This document shows, in pieces, positions 17,843-26,359 of a stretch of DNA of 64,000 nucleotides (position 1 is the first letter of the stretch; each line of letters starts with the position of its first letter). Below the pieces are notes generated by a model, which was not told the DNA's origin, searched no databases, and saw only the letters and a list, made by a program, of their open reading frames with translations. The position numbers and the translations under genes were made by a program. This stretch comes from Mucilaginibacter jinjuensis (lineage in GTDB: Bacteria > Bacteroidota > Bacteroidia > Sphingobacteriales > Sphingobacteriaceae), in NCBI RefSeq assembly GCF_028596025.1, contig NZ_CP117167.1:744001-808000 (forward strand). The letters are read 5' to 3'.

Positions 17843-20263
17843 ATGAAAACATACTTATCACTGTTGGCATTGCTATGCCTTGGATTTTACGCTTCTGCAC
17901 AATCAACCCAGACTATCAGGGGTGTAATCCTCGATTCATTAAAGAAACAGCCCATGGGTTACGTTACCGTAGCCCTTCGCCATACCAAAACCAATTTGCC
18001 GGTAAAAAGCATGCTAAGTAAAGATAACGGCAGCTTTGAATTTACAGGCCTGCCCATGAAATCGTACCAATTGGTATTGGCTTCTGTCGGTTTTAAAAAT
18101 AAGGTTATTGATATCGACAGCACTAAAAAAGTGATTAACCTGGGCGAGATCCAGCTGGCAGCATCAACAAGTAGTTTGAATGAGGTGAGCGTAACAGCCG
18201 TTCGCCCCATTGTTAAACAGGAGGTTGACCGTATTGCCTACGATGTACAGGCCGACCCATCAAACAAAGTAGAAACTGCGCTCGATATGATGCGCAAAGT
18301 ACCTTTAGTTTCTGTCGATGCATCGGACAATATCAAGCTAAAAGGTAACACTGATTATAAGATTCTCATCAACGGCAAACCATCGTCACTCGTGGCCCGG
18401 AATCCTTCGGATGTATTGAAAGCGATGCCGGCCAGCAACATCGAAAAAATTGAAGTAATTACCACACCACCGGCAAAATACGAAGCCGAAGGTTTGGCCG
18501 GTATCATCAACATCATCACCAAAAAGAATGCCGACCAGGGCTACAACGGCAGCTGGACAACCCGTTACAATACCGTTTGGGGCTTAGGTTCTAATTTAAA
18601 TGCCACGGTTAAACAAGGCAAATTTGGTTTGAATGGTTACATCGGCTTCAACAGGCAAAACAAACAAACTACCCAGTTTGGCAATACAACTAATACATTT
18701 ATCCCGGTTGTATCATCGCTGCAGCAAACGGGCACCAACTACCGCGATGGTGGCCGTAACAATTATGGCAGCGCCGAACTAAGCTATGAGATAGATACCC
18801 TAAACCTCCTTACAGGTAATATTGAATCATATACTTATAAGTTTAACCAACGAAGCGAGCAAAATACAGGTCAGTATGATGGGGATGATGTTATTCAGCA
18901 AGGTTACCGTTTAGCCAATGCCAGCAGCGGCAATTATCATGGTACAGATTTAGGGTTGAACTACCAATTGGGCTTTAAACATAATAAAGAGCAGTTGCTA
19001 ACCATGTCGTACAAATACTCATCAAACGGCAGTACGCAGGATGCTGCCAACATTTTTACCGAGCGCTTTAACTACGGCTTGCCTAATTATAACCAGTACA
19101 ATAATTCGGGTACGCGCGAGCATACCGTGCAGGTTGATTATGTGCAACCCGTAAAAAAGGTAACTATTGAAGCAGGAGGTAAAGCTATTTTAAGAAAAAA
19201 TTTCAGCGATTTTACCAGCGATACGCTAAATACCATTACCAACCAATACGTAAACAATACCCTGCAAACGAATAATTTTGATTATCAGCAGAATGTTTAC
19301 AGCGGCTACAATTCGTACCAGGTTAAATGGACTAAATGGACGCTGAAAGGGGGCTTGCGTTTAGAGCATACCAATGTAGATGCGCATTTTACCTCAATAG
19401 GCAGCGTGGCCACGCAGGATTATAATAACCTCATTCCGTCGGTATCTATACAACGCCAGTTAAAAAGCAGCAGCATTAATTTCGGCTTTTCTAACCGCAT
19501 CTCGAGGCCCAATATCTGGCAGTTGAATCCTTTTATCGATGCATCAAATCCTAAATACATTAATGTGGGTAACCCTGCCCTGCGCCCTGTGGTTAACCAT
19601 AGCTTCGAATTAAATTATAGCAATTTCGCCAAAGGTTCTATTACCGGGGGCATCAGTTACTCGTATGCCAACAATACTATCCAAAGTGTAACTACCATTA
19701 GGCCGGATACTGTAAGTGTTACCACTTATCAAAACGTTGGGCAAAATAAAAGGCTGGGTGCAAACCTCAACGTCAACTATCCAATTACTAAAAAGTTGAA
19801 CCTCAACATTAACTCGCAATTGGTTTATGTTTGGTTAAAAGGTACAGCCAATAATATTTTCTACAGTAATAAAGGTATACAGGGCTACATTTTCGGGAAT
19901 GCCGGGTATAAGTTTGAAAAGGGCTGGCGCGTAGGTGTTGATGGTGGTGTGGATAGTCGCTACGTGCTATTACAGGGCAAGGATAATTATTGGGCGGGTG
20001 GCTCTTTGAGTGCTTCTAAAGATTTCCTGAAAGAGAAGGCTAATATTGGCATATATGTTAGCAACCCCTGGAAAAAATTCCGTACCAACGATAGTTACAA
20101 CAGAACCAATGAGTTTGAGCAAACTAACTTTAACCAGAACTATTATCGCAACATTGGCTTTAGCTTCACTTATAAGTTCGGCCGCTTAAACAGCCAGATT
20201 AAAAAGAACCAGCGCGGTATTGAAAATGACGATAGTAGTGGCAACCGTGGCGGAAATCACTAA
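17843..20263 (+). CDS. Outer-membrane beta-barrel protein, TonB-receptor-like (OMP_b-brl_3 type)
   Basis: 806 aa with a signal peptide ending FYASAQ. Domain order: carboxypeptidase-regulatory-like beta domain (residues about 24-110, IRGVILDSLKKQPMGYVTV), Plug-like domain (about 125-230, VDRIAYDVQADPSNKVETAL, DYKILINGKPSS, IEKIEVITTPPAKYEAEG, AGIINIITKKN), then a long barrel ending GFSFTYKFGRLNSQ and a hydrophilic tail. The barrel ends 25 residues before the C terminus rather than at an aromatic last residue, as is typical of this subfamily. Probably outer-membrane transport or signalling; ligand unknown. No SusD partner follows. Confidence 0.87.
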   Translation: MKTYLSLLALLCLGFYASAQSTQTIRGVILDSLKKQPMGYVTVALRHTKTNLPVKSMLSKDNGSFEFTGLPMKSYQLVLASVGFKNKVIDIDSTKKVINLGEIQLAASTSSLNEVSVTAVRPIVKQEVDRIAYDVQADPSNKVETALDMMRKVPLVSVDASDNIKLKGNTDYKILINGKPSSLVARNPSDVLKAMPASNIEKIEVITTPPAKYEAEGLAGIINIITKKNADQGYNGSWTTRYNTVWGLGSNLNATVKQGKFGLNGYIGFNRQNKQTTQFGNTTNTFIPVVSSLQQTGTNYRDGGRNNYGSAELSYEIDTLNLLTGNIESYTYKFNQRSEQNTGQYDGDDVIQQGYRLANASSGNYHGTDLGLNYQLGFKHNKEQLLTMSYKYSSNGSTQDAANIFTERFNYGLPNYNQYNNSGTREHTVQVDYVQPVKKVTIEAGGKAILRKNFSDFTSDTLNTITNQYVNNTLQTNNFDYQQNVYSGYNSYQVKWTKWTLKGGLRLEHTNVDAHFTSIGSVATQDYNNLIPSVSIQRQLKSSSINFGFSNRISRPNIWQLNPFIDASNPKYINVGNPALRPVVNHSFELNYSNFAKGSITGGISYSYANNTIQSVTTIRPDTVSVTTYQNVGQNKRLGANLNVNYPITKKLNLNINSQLVYVWLKGTANNIFYSNKGIQGYIFGNAGYKFEKGWRVGVDGGVDSRYVLLQGKDNYWAGGSLSASKDFLKEKANIGIYVSNPWKKFRTNDSYNRTNEFEQTNFNQNYYRNIGFSFTYKFGRLNSQIKKNQRGIENDDSSGNRGGNH

Positions 20264-20268
20264 ATTTG
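20261..20268 (+). promoter_or_regulatory. Candidate -7 element TAAATTTG directly before the ArsC/YffB-like gene
   Basis: TAAATTTG matches TANNTTTG and overlaps the stop codon of the preceding gene; the next ATG is only four bases downstream. If used, the mRNA would be leaderless or nearly so. No good TTTG at -33 is visible, so confidence is low. Confidence 0.35.
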
Positions 20269-20272
20269 CGGC

Positions 20273-20620
20273 ATGAAAGTATACGGTATAACCAATTGTA
20301 ATACAGTTAAAAAAGCGATAGACTGGTTAAAGGCTAATCATGTTGACTATGAATTTCAGGACTTTAAGAAGCTGGGCGTTAGCACAGAAAAACTACAGGA
20401 GTGGAACCAAAAGGCAGGCTACGAGAAGTTTATGAACAAGCAAGGCCTTACCTGGAAACAACTTGACCCGGCAGTAAAAGAAAGCGTAAAAGGCGAAGCA
20501 GAGGCATTGCCTTTACTGCAACAAAAAACCAGCATGATTAAGCGCCCCGTTATTGAAGACAATGGTTTTCTGTACTTTGGCTTTGATGAGAATGTTTATA
20601 AAGAACACTTTTTAAAGTAG
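20273..20620 (+). CDS. ArsC/Spx superfamily protein, YffB-like
   Basis: 115 aa thioredoxin-fold protein. The N terminus MKVYGITNCNTVKKAIDWL matches the YffB/ArsC pattern with a single Cys (Cys9) followed by N-T-V-K-K-A. It lacks the CxxC of Spx and contains IKRPVIEDNGFLYFGFDE, typical of the family. YffB members bind glutathione and may act as thiol reductases; arsenate reduction is not supported, since no ars genes are near. It starts nine bases after the stop of the barrel gene. Confidence 0.88.
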   Translation: MKVYGITNCNTVKKAIDWLKANHVDYEFQDFKKLGVSTEKLQEWNQKAGYEKFMNKQGLTWKQLDPAVKESVKGEAEALPLLQQKTSMIKRPVIEDNGFLYFGFDENVYKEHFLK

Positions 20621-20690
20621 CAGAACTAAAAAAGCCATTTTTTCGTTATATAATTGCTTAAGCAATTGTATAACCTGCTGACCATATTTA

Positions 20691-22661
20691 ATGAGATGTT
20701 TTTCCCTGACCAGTTTATCACTGGTCTTTTTTGCTGGTATCCAGCTTTGTTTTGCGCAACAGGCAACTAACCAGCCCGAGTTATCTAAGTTTGATAATAC
20801 CCAATTATTCAGCCCGCTTTTTTATACTAAAAATGGTACCGAGTACCGTGCAGCCGATGGTGAGCCGGGCCCGCTGTATTGGCAAAACCGTGCCGATTAC
20901 CAGTTAGCCGCCCGTTTGGATGATAAAACAAACGAAGTAAGCGGTACAGAAATACTTACCTATACCAATAACAGCCCGCAAAAAATGGACTTTTTGTGGA
21001 TGCAGCTCGAGCAAAATTTGTATAAGTCAGATTCGAGAGGTTCGGCAATGGAAGCTGCGATGGGCAGCCGTAACCATTCTAAAGGCCGCGTATATGAGGG
21101 TTACAATATTAAATCGGTATCGGTAAATGATGTACCGGTTAAATACCAGGTAATTGATACGCGCATGCAATTGTTTCTGCCTTCCGCGCTGGCCGCCAAA
21201 GGTGGCAAAGTATCTGTAAAGATAGAATACTCATTTGTTGTGCCCGATTATGGATCGGACCGTACCGGCGTACAGCAAACCCGTAATGGTAAAATATTTA
21301 CAGTAGGGCAGTGGTATCCGCGTATGTGTGTGTACGATGATGTAATGGGCTGGAATACCGTTCCCTACAACGGCCCAAGCGAATTTTACCTCGAGTATGG
21401 CGATTTTGATGTAAGCATTACCGCGCCTGCCAGTCACATAGTATTTGCCTCGGGAGAATTACAAAACCCGCAGGATGTTTATACCCCATTGCAGCAGCAA
21501 CGTTTTGCGCAGGCAGCTATGAGCGATAAAACGGTGATCATCCGTTCATCAAGCGAGGTAAGGAGTTCCAACTCGCGTCCGGTGGGTAAACCGGAACTAA
21601 CCTGGCATTACAAAATGAGCAATGCACGCGATGTGGCCTGGGCTTCTTCGGCGGCATTTATTGTTGATGCAGCTAAGATTAACCTGCCCGAGGGCAAACA
21701 TGCTTTAGCTATCTCGGCCTACCCGGTAGAGAGTAAGGGCAATAACGGCTGGGAAAACTCAACCGAATATGTTAAAGGTTCGTTAGAATATAATTCAAAT
21801 AAATGGTTCCCGTATCCTTATCCTACAGCTGTTGCTGTTGCGGGTATTGTTGGTGGCATGGAGTACCCGGGTATTGTTTTCTGCGGATCGAACAGTAATG
21901 GTGGTTCATTATGGTCGGTTAACGATCATGAGTTTGGGCATACCTGGTTCCCGATGATCGTGGGATCTAACGAACGTTTGTACGGCTGGATGGATGAAGG
22001 GTTTAATACGTTTATCAACGGCCTCTCAACCCGCGATTTTAATAAGGGTGAATATGCTGAAATGGCTGCCCCGATAGACTGGACCAGTAACAAAGCCGTA
22101 CATATCCTAAACCCTAATATGGAGCCGGTAATGAGCACGCCCGACAATATTCTCGAAATGCATAACGGTACCTTATTATATGAAAAGCCTGCCGAAGCAT
22201 TGAATATTTTGCGTAACCAGGTATTGGGGACAGAAAGATTTGACCTGGCTTTTAAAACTTATATTGAACGTTGGGCCTACAAGCACCCAACCCCCGATGA
22301 CTTTTTCCGTACGATGGAAAATGTATCGGGCGAAAACTTAAACTGGTTTTGGCGCGAATGGTTTTTAAATAACTGGCAACTGGATGTAACGGTAAGCGAT
22401 GTGAAATATGTAGATGGCAATCCGGCGAGGGGAGCTTTAATCAGCATTGATAACCTGGATAAAATGGCCTTGCCGGTAATACTGGAAATAAAAACCAAGA
22501 GCGGTAAAACCAGTCGCATTAAATTGCCGGTAGAGGTTTGGGCTACGGGTAGCCACTGGGTTTTTAAGTATCCGTCGACAGAAGAAATATCAACTGTAAC
22601 TTACGACCCAGACCATGTTTTCCCGGATTATAATACCGATAACAATACCTGGAGGAGATAA
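20691..22661 (+). CDS. M1 family metallopeptidase, secreted
   Basis: 656 aa with a signal peptide ending QLCFAQ. Zinc site HEFGH at residues 413-417 and third ligand Glu436 in WMDEGFNTF, exactly 19 positions after the second His, as in gluzincins. The exopeptidase motif (GAMEN-like) is represented by GGMEYPG before it. Likely a periplasmic or surface aminopeptidase; substrate unknown. A second M1 peptidase with the same architecture is at 39535-41409, and the two share CxYDDxxGW-like and EFYxxxxDxxxxxxAP-like sections. Confidence 0.92.
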   Translation: MRCFSLTSLSLVFFAGIQLCFAQQATNQPELSKFDNTQLFSPLFYTKNGTEYRAADGEPGPLYWQNRADYQLAARLDDKTNEVSGTEILTYTNNSPQKMDFLWMQLEQNLYKSDSRGSAMEAAMGSRNHSKGRVYEGYNIKSVSVNDVPVKYQVIDTRMQLFLPSALAAKGGKVSVKIEYSFVVPDYGSDRTGVQQTRNGKIFTVGQWYPRMCVYDDVMGWNTVPYNGPSEFYLEYGDFDVSITAPASHIVFASGELQNPQDVYTPLQQQRFAQAAMSDKTVIIRSSSEVRSSNSRPVGKPELTWHYKMSNARDVAWASSAAFIVDAAKINLPEGKHALAISAYPVESKGNNGWENSTEYVKGSLEYNSNKWFPYPYPTAVAVAGIVGGMEYPGIVFCGSNSNGGSLWSVNDHEFGHTWFPMIVGSNERLYGWMDEGFNTFINGLSTRDFNKGEYAEMAAPIDWTSNKAVHILNPNMEPVMSTPDNILEMHNGTLLYEKPAEALNILRNQVLGTERFDLAFKTYIERWAYKHPTPDDFFRTMENVSGENLNWFWREWFLNNWQLDVTVSDVKYVDGNPARGALISIDNLDKMALPVILEIKTKSGKTSRIKLPVEVWATGSHWVFKYPSTEEISTVTYDPDHVFPDYNTDNNTWRR

Positions 22662-22764
22662 AAACAAACTTTTTGACAATGCTAAGGCAGTTTGTAACGC
22701 ATTTTTGGCATTATGCATGAAACCTTAAACCCTTAAACAAAGTTATACCTGTATATTTACCACC

Positions 22765-23454
22765 ATGAAGTTTACCATCTTATTCGCAATACTATTTTGT
22801 TTTATCATCACTGCATCTTATGCCCAAACTTTACGCGGTACGGTATCAGAAACCGGTACTCGCATAAAATTGCAGGATGTATTTGTGAAAAACACCGCCA
22901 ACAAACAATTAGCGCTTTCTGATAAAAACGGAAAATTTGAAATACCTGCCGAAGTGGGTAACCTGCTTATTTTCTCATCGCCCGGTTATGTATCTGATAC
23001 TTTATATGTAATAGATATGAAGCCGAAGGATGTACAACTGGCTTTACAATCTATTGCCTTGCGCGAAGTAAATGTAAAAGCTACCGCCAAATTCGACCCA
23101 CGTGCCGAGTACCCGGAAGTGTATGAGAAGAGTAAGGTATACGTAATGTCGCCAAGCAGTTGGTTCGGAAAATCAGGTAAAGATGCCCGCCGGTTAAAAA
23201 AATACTTCAAACACGAAGCCGAAGAGCGTGCTGTTGATTCGGCCTTTAGCCGTGCCTACGTAGGCAGCCTTGTGCCACTAAAAGGGCAAGAGCTCGAAGA
23301 CTTTATGACCATGTACCGCCCAACCTACGCTTTCCTGCGTAACAATCAGGGCGAATCAATGGCCATATACGTAAACGACAGCTACAAAAAATGGATGGCC
23401 CTGCCCCCAGAGAAACGTAAAGTACAGCATTTAAATACGGTGGTAACACAGTAA
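22765..23454 (+). CDS. Secreted carboxypeptidase-regulatory-like domain protein
   Basis: 229 aa, signal peptide ending ASYAQ. Residues about 22-100 form a carboxypeptidase-regulatory-like (CarboxypepD_reg) beta sandwich: LRGTVSETGTRIKLQDVFV, SDKNGKFEIPAEVG, LIFSSPGYVSDTL. The rest is helical and charged with no known domain. Such proteins are common in Bacteroidota envelopes. No enzymatic residues are apparent. A terminator follows at 23576. Confidence 0.78.
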   Translation: MKFTILFAILFCFIITASYAQTLRGTVSETGTRIKLQDVFVKNTANKQLALSDKNGKFEIPAEVGNLLIFSSPGYVSDTLYVIDMKPKDVQLALQSIALREVNVKATAKFDPRAEYPEVYEKSKVYVMSPSSWFGKSGKDARRLKKYFKHEAEERAVDSAFSRAYVGSLVPLKGQELEDFMTMYRPTYAFLRNNQGESMAIYVNDSYKKWMALPPEKRKVQHLNTVVTQ

Positions 23455-23473
23455 AAGAGAGTCAAGAATCGAG

Positions 23474-23569
23474 AGACAAGAATCAAGATAGGAGTCGGAA
23501 TCAGTATGCTAAGCATTCTGATAATTCAATAATTCTAAAAATTCCGGTTCATAGACAAGAATCAAGATA
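23474..23569. repeat. Word repeat, GACAAGAATCAAGATA vocabulary
   Basis: A 17-base exact direct repeat AGACAAGAATCAAGATA occurs at 23474-23490 and 23553-23569. Between them are further variants (GTCAAGAATCGAGAG upstream, GGAATCAGTATGCTAAGC). The reverse complement of the same vocabulary (CTTGTCTCTGGATTCTTGAT) is at 39509-39535. Confidence 0.7.
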
Positions 23570-23575
23570 TTGAGG

Positions 23576-23604
23576 AGGCTGCGATTATATCGCAGCCTTT
23601 TTGT
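23576..23604 (+). terminator. Rho-independent terminator
   Basis: A perfect 10-bp stem AGGCTGCGAT / ATCGCAGCCT with loop TAT and a T run. The same stem core (GGCTGCGA/TCGCAGCC) is used by the terminator at 26120, so the two ends of the Lgt/radical SAM operon region carry near-identical hairpins. Confidence 0.85.
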
Positions 23605-23668
23605 TTTATATCTCCTTTGTTATACGGATCATTTCTATATTTAACCATACCTTATACTTATAACCACA

Positions 23669-24418
23669 TTGCATTTCCCTGTAGATATTACCATTGGTAA
23701 GGCCCATATCCCGGTACATTTTGTATGCGAAACATTGGCTTATGCTATTGGCTATCGTTATTATACTTATTTGCGCAAACACCAACAGGATAATATTAGT
23801 GACCATAACCGCATCATCATTTTTATTGGTGCTGCTTTAGGAGGCTTTCTGGGTTCACATATTTTAGGCGTGTTAGAGCGACCCGATCTGTTTACAGAAA
23901 TGGGCTGGGTATATTTTATGGGCAACACAACAATAGTAGGCGGCTTGCTTGGCGGCTTATTGGGTGTTGAGTTAGTTAAAAAGCAGATAGGGGTTACAAC
24001 CTCGTCGGGCGATTTGATGGTTTATCCATTAATATTGGCTATGATTATTGGCCGCACCGGCTGCTTTTTAGCCGGCTTAAAAGATGGCACTTATGGCACA
24101 GCTACATCGTTACCATGGGGTGTTAATTTTGGTGATGGTATCTACCGGCATCCTACTAATTTGTACGAAATACTATTCTGGATTTGTTTGTGGATAGTAT
24201 TGTTGCTTATAGAACGCAAACATCAATTTGCCGATGGATATAAATTTAAACTACTGATGGTTAGTTACCTGCTGTTCCGTTTTGCTGATGAATTTATTAA
24301 ACCCGATTACTTTTTCAGTTTCGGATTATCTTCTATACAATTAGCCTGTATCGCCGGGATTTTGTATTATTATAAAGTGTTTATCTATCCATCTAAAATA
24401 GCCACCACCTATGCCTGA
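23669..24418 (+). CDS. Prolipoprotein diacylglyceryl transferase (Lgt)-like membrane enzyme
   Basis: 249 aa, starting at TTG 23669; no in-frame ATG precedes the first conserved residues and a stop lies upstream at 23642. Hydrophobic helices throughout. Lgt marks: VGGLLGGLLG (residues 90-99), GRTGCFLAG (128-136, the Lgt signature with Cys in place of the usual Asn) and RHPTNLYE (160-167). Lgt moves diacylglycerol from phosphatidylglycerol to lipoprotein Cys. Because this copy is fused by an 8-base overlap to a radical SAM gene, it may be a specialised paralogue with another acceptor or lipid. Whether the main lgt is elsewhere cannot be seen here. Confidence 0.85.
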   Translation: MHFPVDITIGKAHIPVHFVCETLAYAIGYRYYTYLRKHQQDNISDHNRIIIFIGAALGGFLGSHILGVLERPDLFTEMGWVYFMGNTTIVGGLLGGLLGVELVKKQIGVTTSSGDLMVYPLILAMIIGRTGCFLAGLKDGTYGTATSLPWGVNFGDGIYRHPTNLYEILFWICLWIVLLLIERKHQFADGYKFKLLMVSYLLFRFADEFIKPDYFFSFGLSSIQLACIAGILYYYKVFIYPSKIATTYA

Positions 24419-25808
24419 ACGCCCGTATATTTATTATGATTTTACTATCAGCGTTTGTTCAACCTGTTTAAGGCGTGTTGATGCCAAAATTGTGTTTGAG
24501 GATGATAAGGTATATATGCTTAAAACCTGCAGGCTGCACGGTTTTGAGAAAGTGCTTATAGCTACCGATGTAGAATACTATAAAAACTGCCGTAATTATG
24601 CCAAGCGGAGCGAAATGCCGCTTAAATTTAATAGAGAAACCCATTATGGCTGCCCTTATGATTGCGGCCTTTGCCGCGACCACGAACAGCACTCGTGCCT
24701 GACCGTAGTTGAAGTTACCGACCGTTGTAACCTGGCTTGCCCAACCTGTTATGCCATGTCGTCGCCGCATTATGGGCGGCACCGCACATTGGAAGAAATT
24801 GAGCAGATGCTGGATGTAATAGTTGCCAACGAAGGCGAACCGGATGTGGTTCAGATAAGTGGCGGCGAGCCGACGGTACATCCGCAGTTTTTTGAGATAC
24901 TGGATATTGCCAAACGCAAACCCATTAAACACCTGATGCTGAATACCAACGGTATCCGCATAGCTAAAGATGAGCAGTTTGTAAAACGCCTGGCTTCATA
25001 TATGCCCGATTTTGAAATCTACCTGCAGTTTGATTCTTTTAAACAGGAGGCACTCGAGAAACTCAGGGGCGAAGATCTGCGCGATGTGAGGACGAAAGCC
25101 ATTGAAAATCTTAATAAATACAACCTGTCTACCACACTGGTTGTTACCCTCCAAAAGGGGTTGAATACTGATGAGATAGGCAAAATTATAGAATACGGAT
25201 TGGAACAGCGGTGTGTAAGGGGCGTAACGTTGCAGCCTACCCAACAGGCAGGCCGTCTTGAAAATTTTAACCCGGCGACAGACCGCTACACCATGACCGA
25301 GGTGCGCAGCGCCATTTTAGAGCAAACCAATATTTTTACGCCCGAAGATCTGCTGCCTGTACCCTGTAACCCGGATGCCCTTGTAATGGGGTACGCACTT
25401 AAATTAGGTAACAAAGTGTTTCCGCTTACGCGGATGATAGACCCTAATGATTTGCTGGATAACTCGAGAAATACCATTGTTTATGAACAGGATGAAGTGC
25501 TGAAAAAGCATTTACTGCACATGTTTAGTACAGGTAATTCGGTTGATGTAGCCAAAGAGCATCTGCATTCTATTATGTGCTGCCTGCCCGAAATTGATGC
25601 ACCCGGTTTAAGCTATGATAATTTGTTCAGGGTTATTATTATGAATTTTATTGATGCGCAGAACTTTGACGTAAGGGCCATCAAAAAATCCTGTGTGCAT
25701 ATTGTGAATAAGGATCTGAGCATTATCCCTTTCGAAACCATGAACATGTTTTACCGGGACGATAAAGCTGAATATTTAGAAATGTTAAGAAACGAAATAC
25801 CTGTATAA
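24411..25808 (+). CDS. Radical SAM enzyme resembling the tetraether lipid synthase (Tes/MJ0619) family
   Basis: 465 aa. The radical SAM site is CNLACPTC (Cys106, 110, 113), with GGEP at 151-154. The N-terminal part holds extra Cys in the pattern known from MJ0619/Tes-type proteins: CSTC (16-19), KTCRLHG (Cys40), GCPYDCGLC and HSC (81, 85, 88, 96), followed by VVEVTDRCN. In the archaeal enzyme these bind a rubredoxin-like iron and extra Fe-S clusters. C-terminally PCNPD (Cys319), MCC (390-391) and SCVHIVNKDLSIIPFE (Cys428) correspond to the auxiliary-cluster region. By my recollection of the family, the PFC motif is PFE here and the PCxHPxC motif has lost its second Cys. It overlaps the Lgt-like gene by 8 bases and the next gene by one base. 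C-C bond formation on lipid chains is inferred from the family and context. Confidence 0.78.
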   Translation: MPERPYIYYDFTISVCSTCLRRVDAKIVFEDDKVYMLKTCRLHGFEKVLIATDVEYYKNCRNYAKRSEMPLKFNRETHYGCPYDCGLCRDHEQHSCLTVVEVTDRCNLACPTCYAMSSPHYGRHRTLEEIEQMLDVIVANEGEPDVVQISGGEPTVHPQFFEILDIAKRKPIKHLMLNTNGIRIAKDEQFVKRLASYMPDFEIYLQFDSFKQEALEKLRGEDLRDVRTKAIENLNKYNLSTTLVVTLQKGLNTDEIGKIIEYGLEQRCVRGVTLQPTQQAGRLENFNPATDRYTMTEVRSAILEQTNIFTPEDLLPVPCNPDALVMGYALKLGNKVFPLTRMIDPNDLLDNSRNTIVYEQDEVLKKHLLHMFSTGNSVDVAKEHLHSIMCCLPEIDAPGLSYDNLFRVIIMNFIDAQNFDVRAIKKSCVHIVNKDLSIIPFETMNMFYRDDKAEYLEMLRNEIPV

Positions 25809-26068
25809 TGAGCGAACAAGATAAATATAACAAGCCGCCATCCGATTTGAAAATATTAGGGATTAACCTTTTAATATTTGCGGTATATACTATTTGGGGC
25901 TTTTTAGGAAAGGGCGATAATATTATCTTTTCTTTTATTGCTGCCGTTATTCATTTTATGGTTTGTTGTATCGAGGCCGTAATAGTACGTAGGTGGTCGT
26001 GGTTTTTAGCAGGTTTAATAATTATTGTCATCGGTTTGGGTACCTGTGTTAATACCATTAGGCTATGA
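25808..26068 (+). CDS. Small membrane protein coupled to the Tes-like radical SAM gene
   Basis: 86 aa. The stop and start share an A (TAATG at 25806-25810), so translation is coupled. A hydrophilic N terminus (about 17 residues) is followed by three hydrophobic segments: ILGINLLIFAVYTIWGFLG, NIIFSFIAAVIHFMVCCIEA and WFLAGLIIIVIGLGTCV. I do not recognise a family. Position suggests a membrane anchor, chaperone or lipid-presenting subunit for the two upstream enzymes. Confidence 0.75.
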   Translation: MSEQDKYNKPPSDLKILGINLLIFAVYTIWGFLGKGDNIIFSFIAAVIHFMVCCIEAVIVRRWSWFLAGLIIIVIGLGTCVNTIRL

Positions 26069-26119
26069 TATACAACTAAGCAAATTATAAGCAAAACCCA
26101 TACTACGGGATACAGGATA

Positions 26120-26152
26120 CAAGAAAGGCTGCGATTATCGCAGCCTTTCTTG
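26120..26152 (+). terminator. Terminator-like hairpin after the Lgt/radical SAM operon
   Basis: A perfect 15-bp stem CAAGAAAGGCTGCGA / TCGCAGCCTTTCTTG with loop TTA. The T tract is interrupted (TTCTTGTATGTTTTG). Confidence 0.75.
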
Positions 26153-26232
26153 TATGTTTTGCATTTATACATCCCCTGCTTGGAGGGGCGCGGTGGATTG
26201 TATGAGGGCAGGGGTGGGTTCTTCTTCTCCGT

Positions 26233-26343
26233 CCGTCATGCTGAATTTATTTCAGCACCCCACATGCTAAGTATGCTGTAGACCAAGTTTGCGATCTGTC
26301 CCGTGGGTTCCCCATCCCAACGGTAGTCGGGACGGGATGACGG
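26233..26343. repeat. REP-like element, CCGTCATGCTGAA...GGGATGACGG type
   Basis: An element bounded by CCGTCATG and GATGACGG. The left end folds as TGCTGAA-TTTA-TTCAGCA; the right end holds a GTCCCG/CGGGAC-type stem. The centre (CACATGCTAAG ... GCGATCTGTCCC) is the reverse complement of the centre of the related element at 63675-63777, so the two copies are inverted relative to each other. Confidence 0.75.
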
Positions 26344-26359
26344 TTGGTGCTGAATGTTT

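Noticed and set aside
24468..24932. 154-codon minus-strand frame inside the radical SAM gene
   Set aside because: Antisense to a well-supported conserved gene and without recognisable features.
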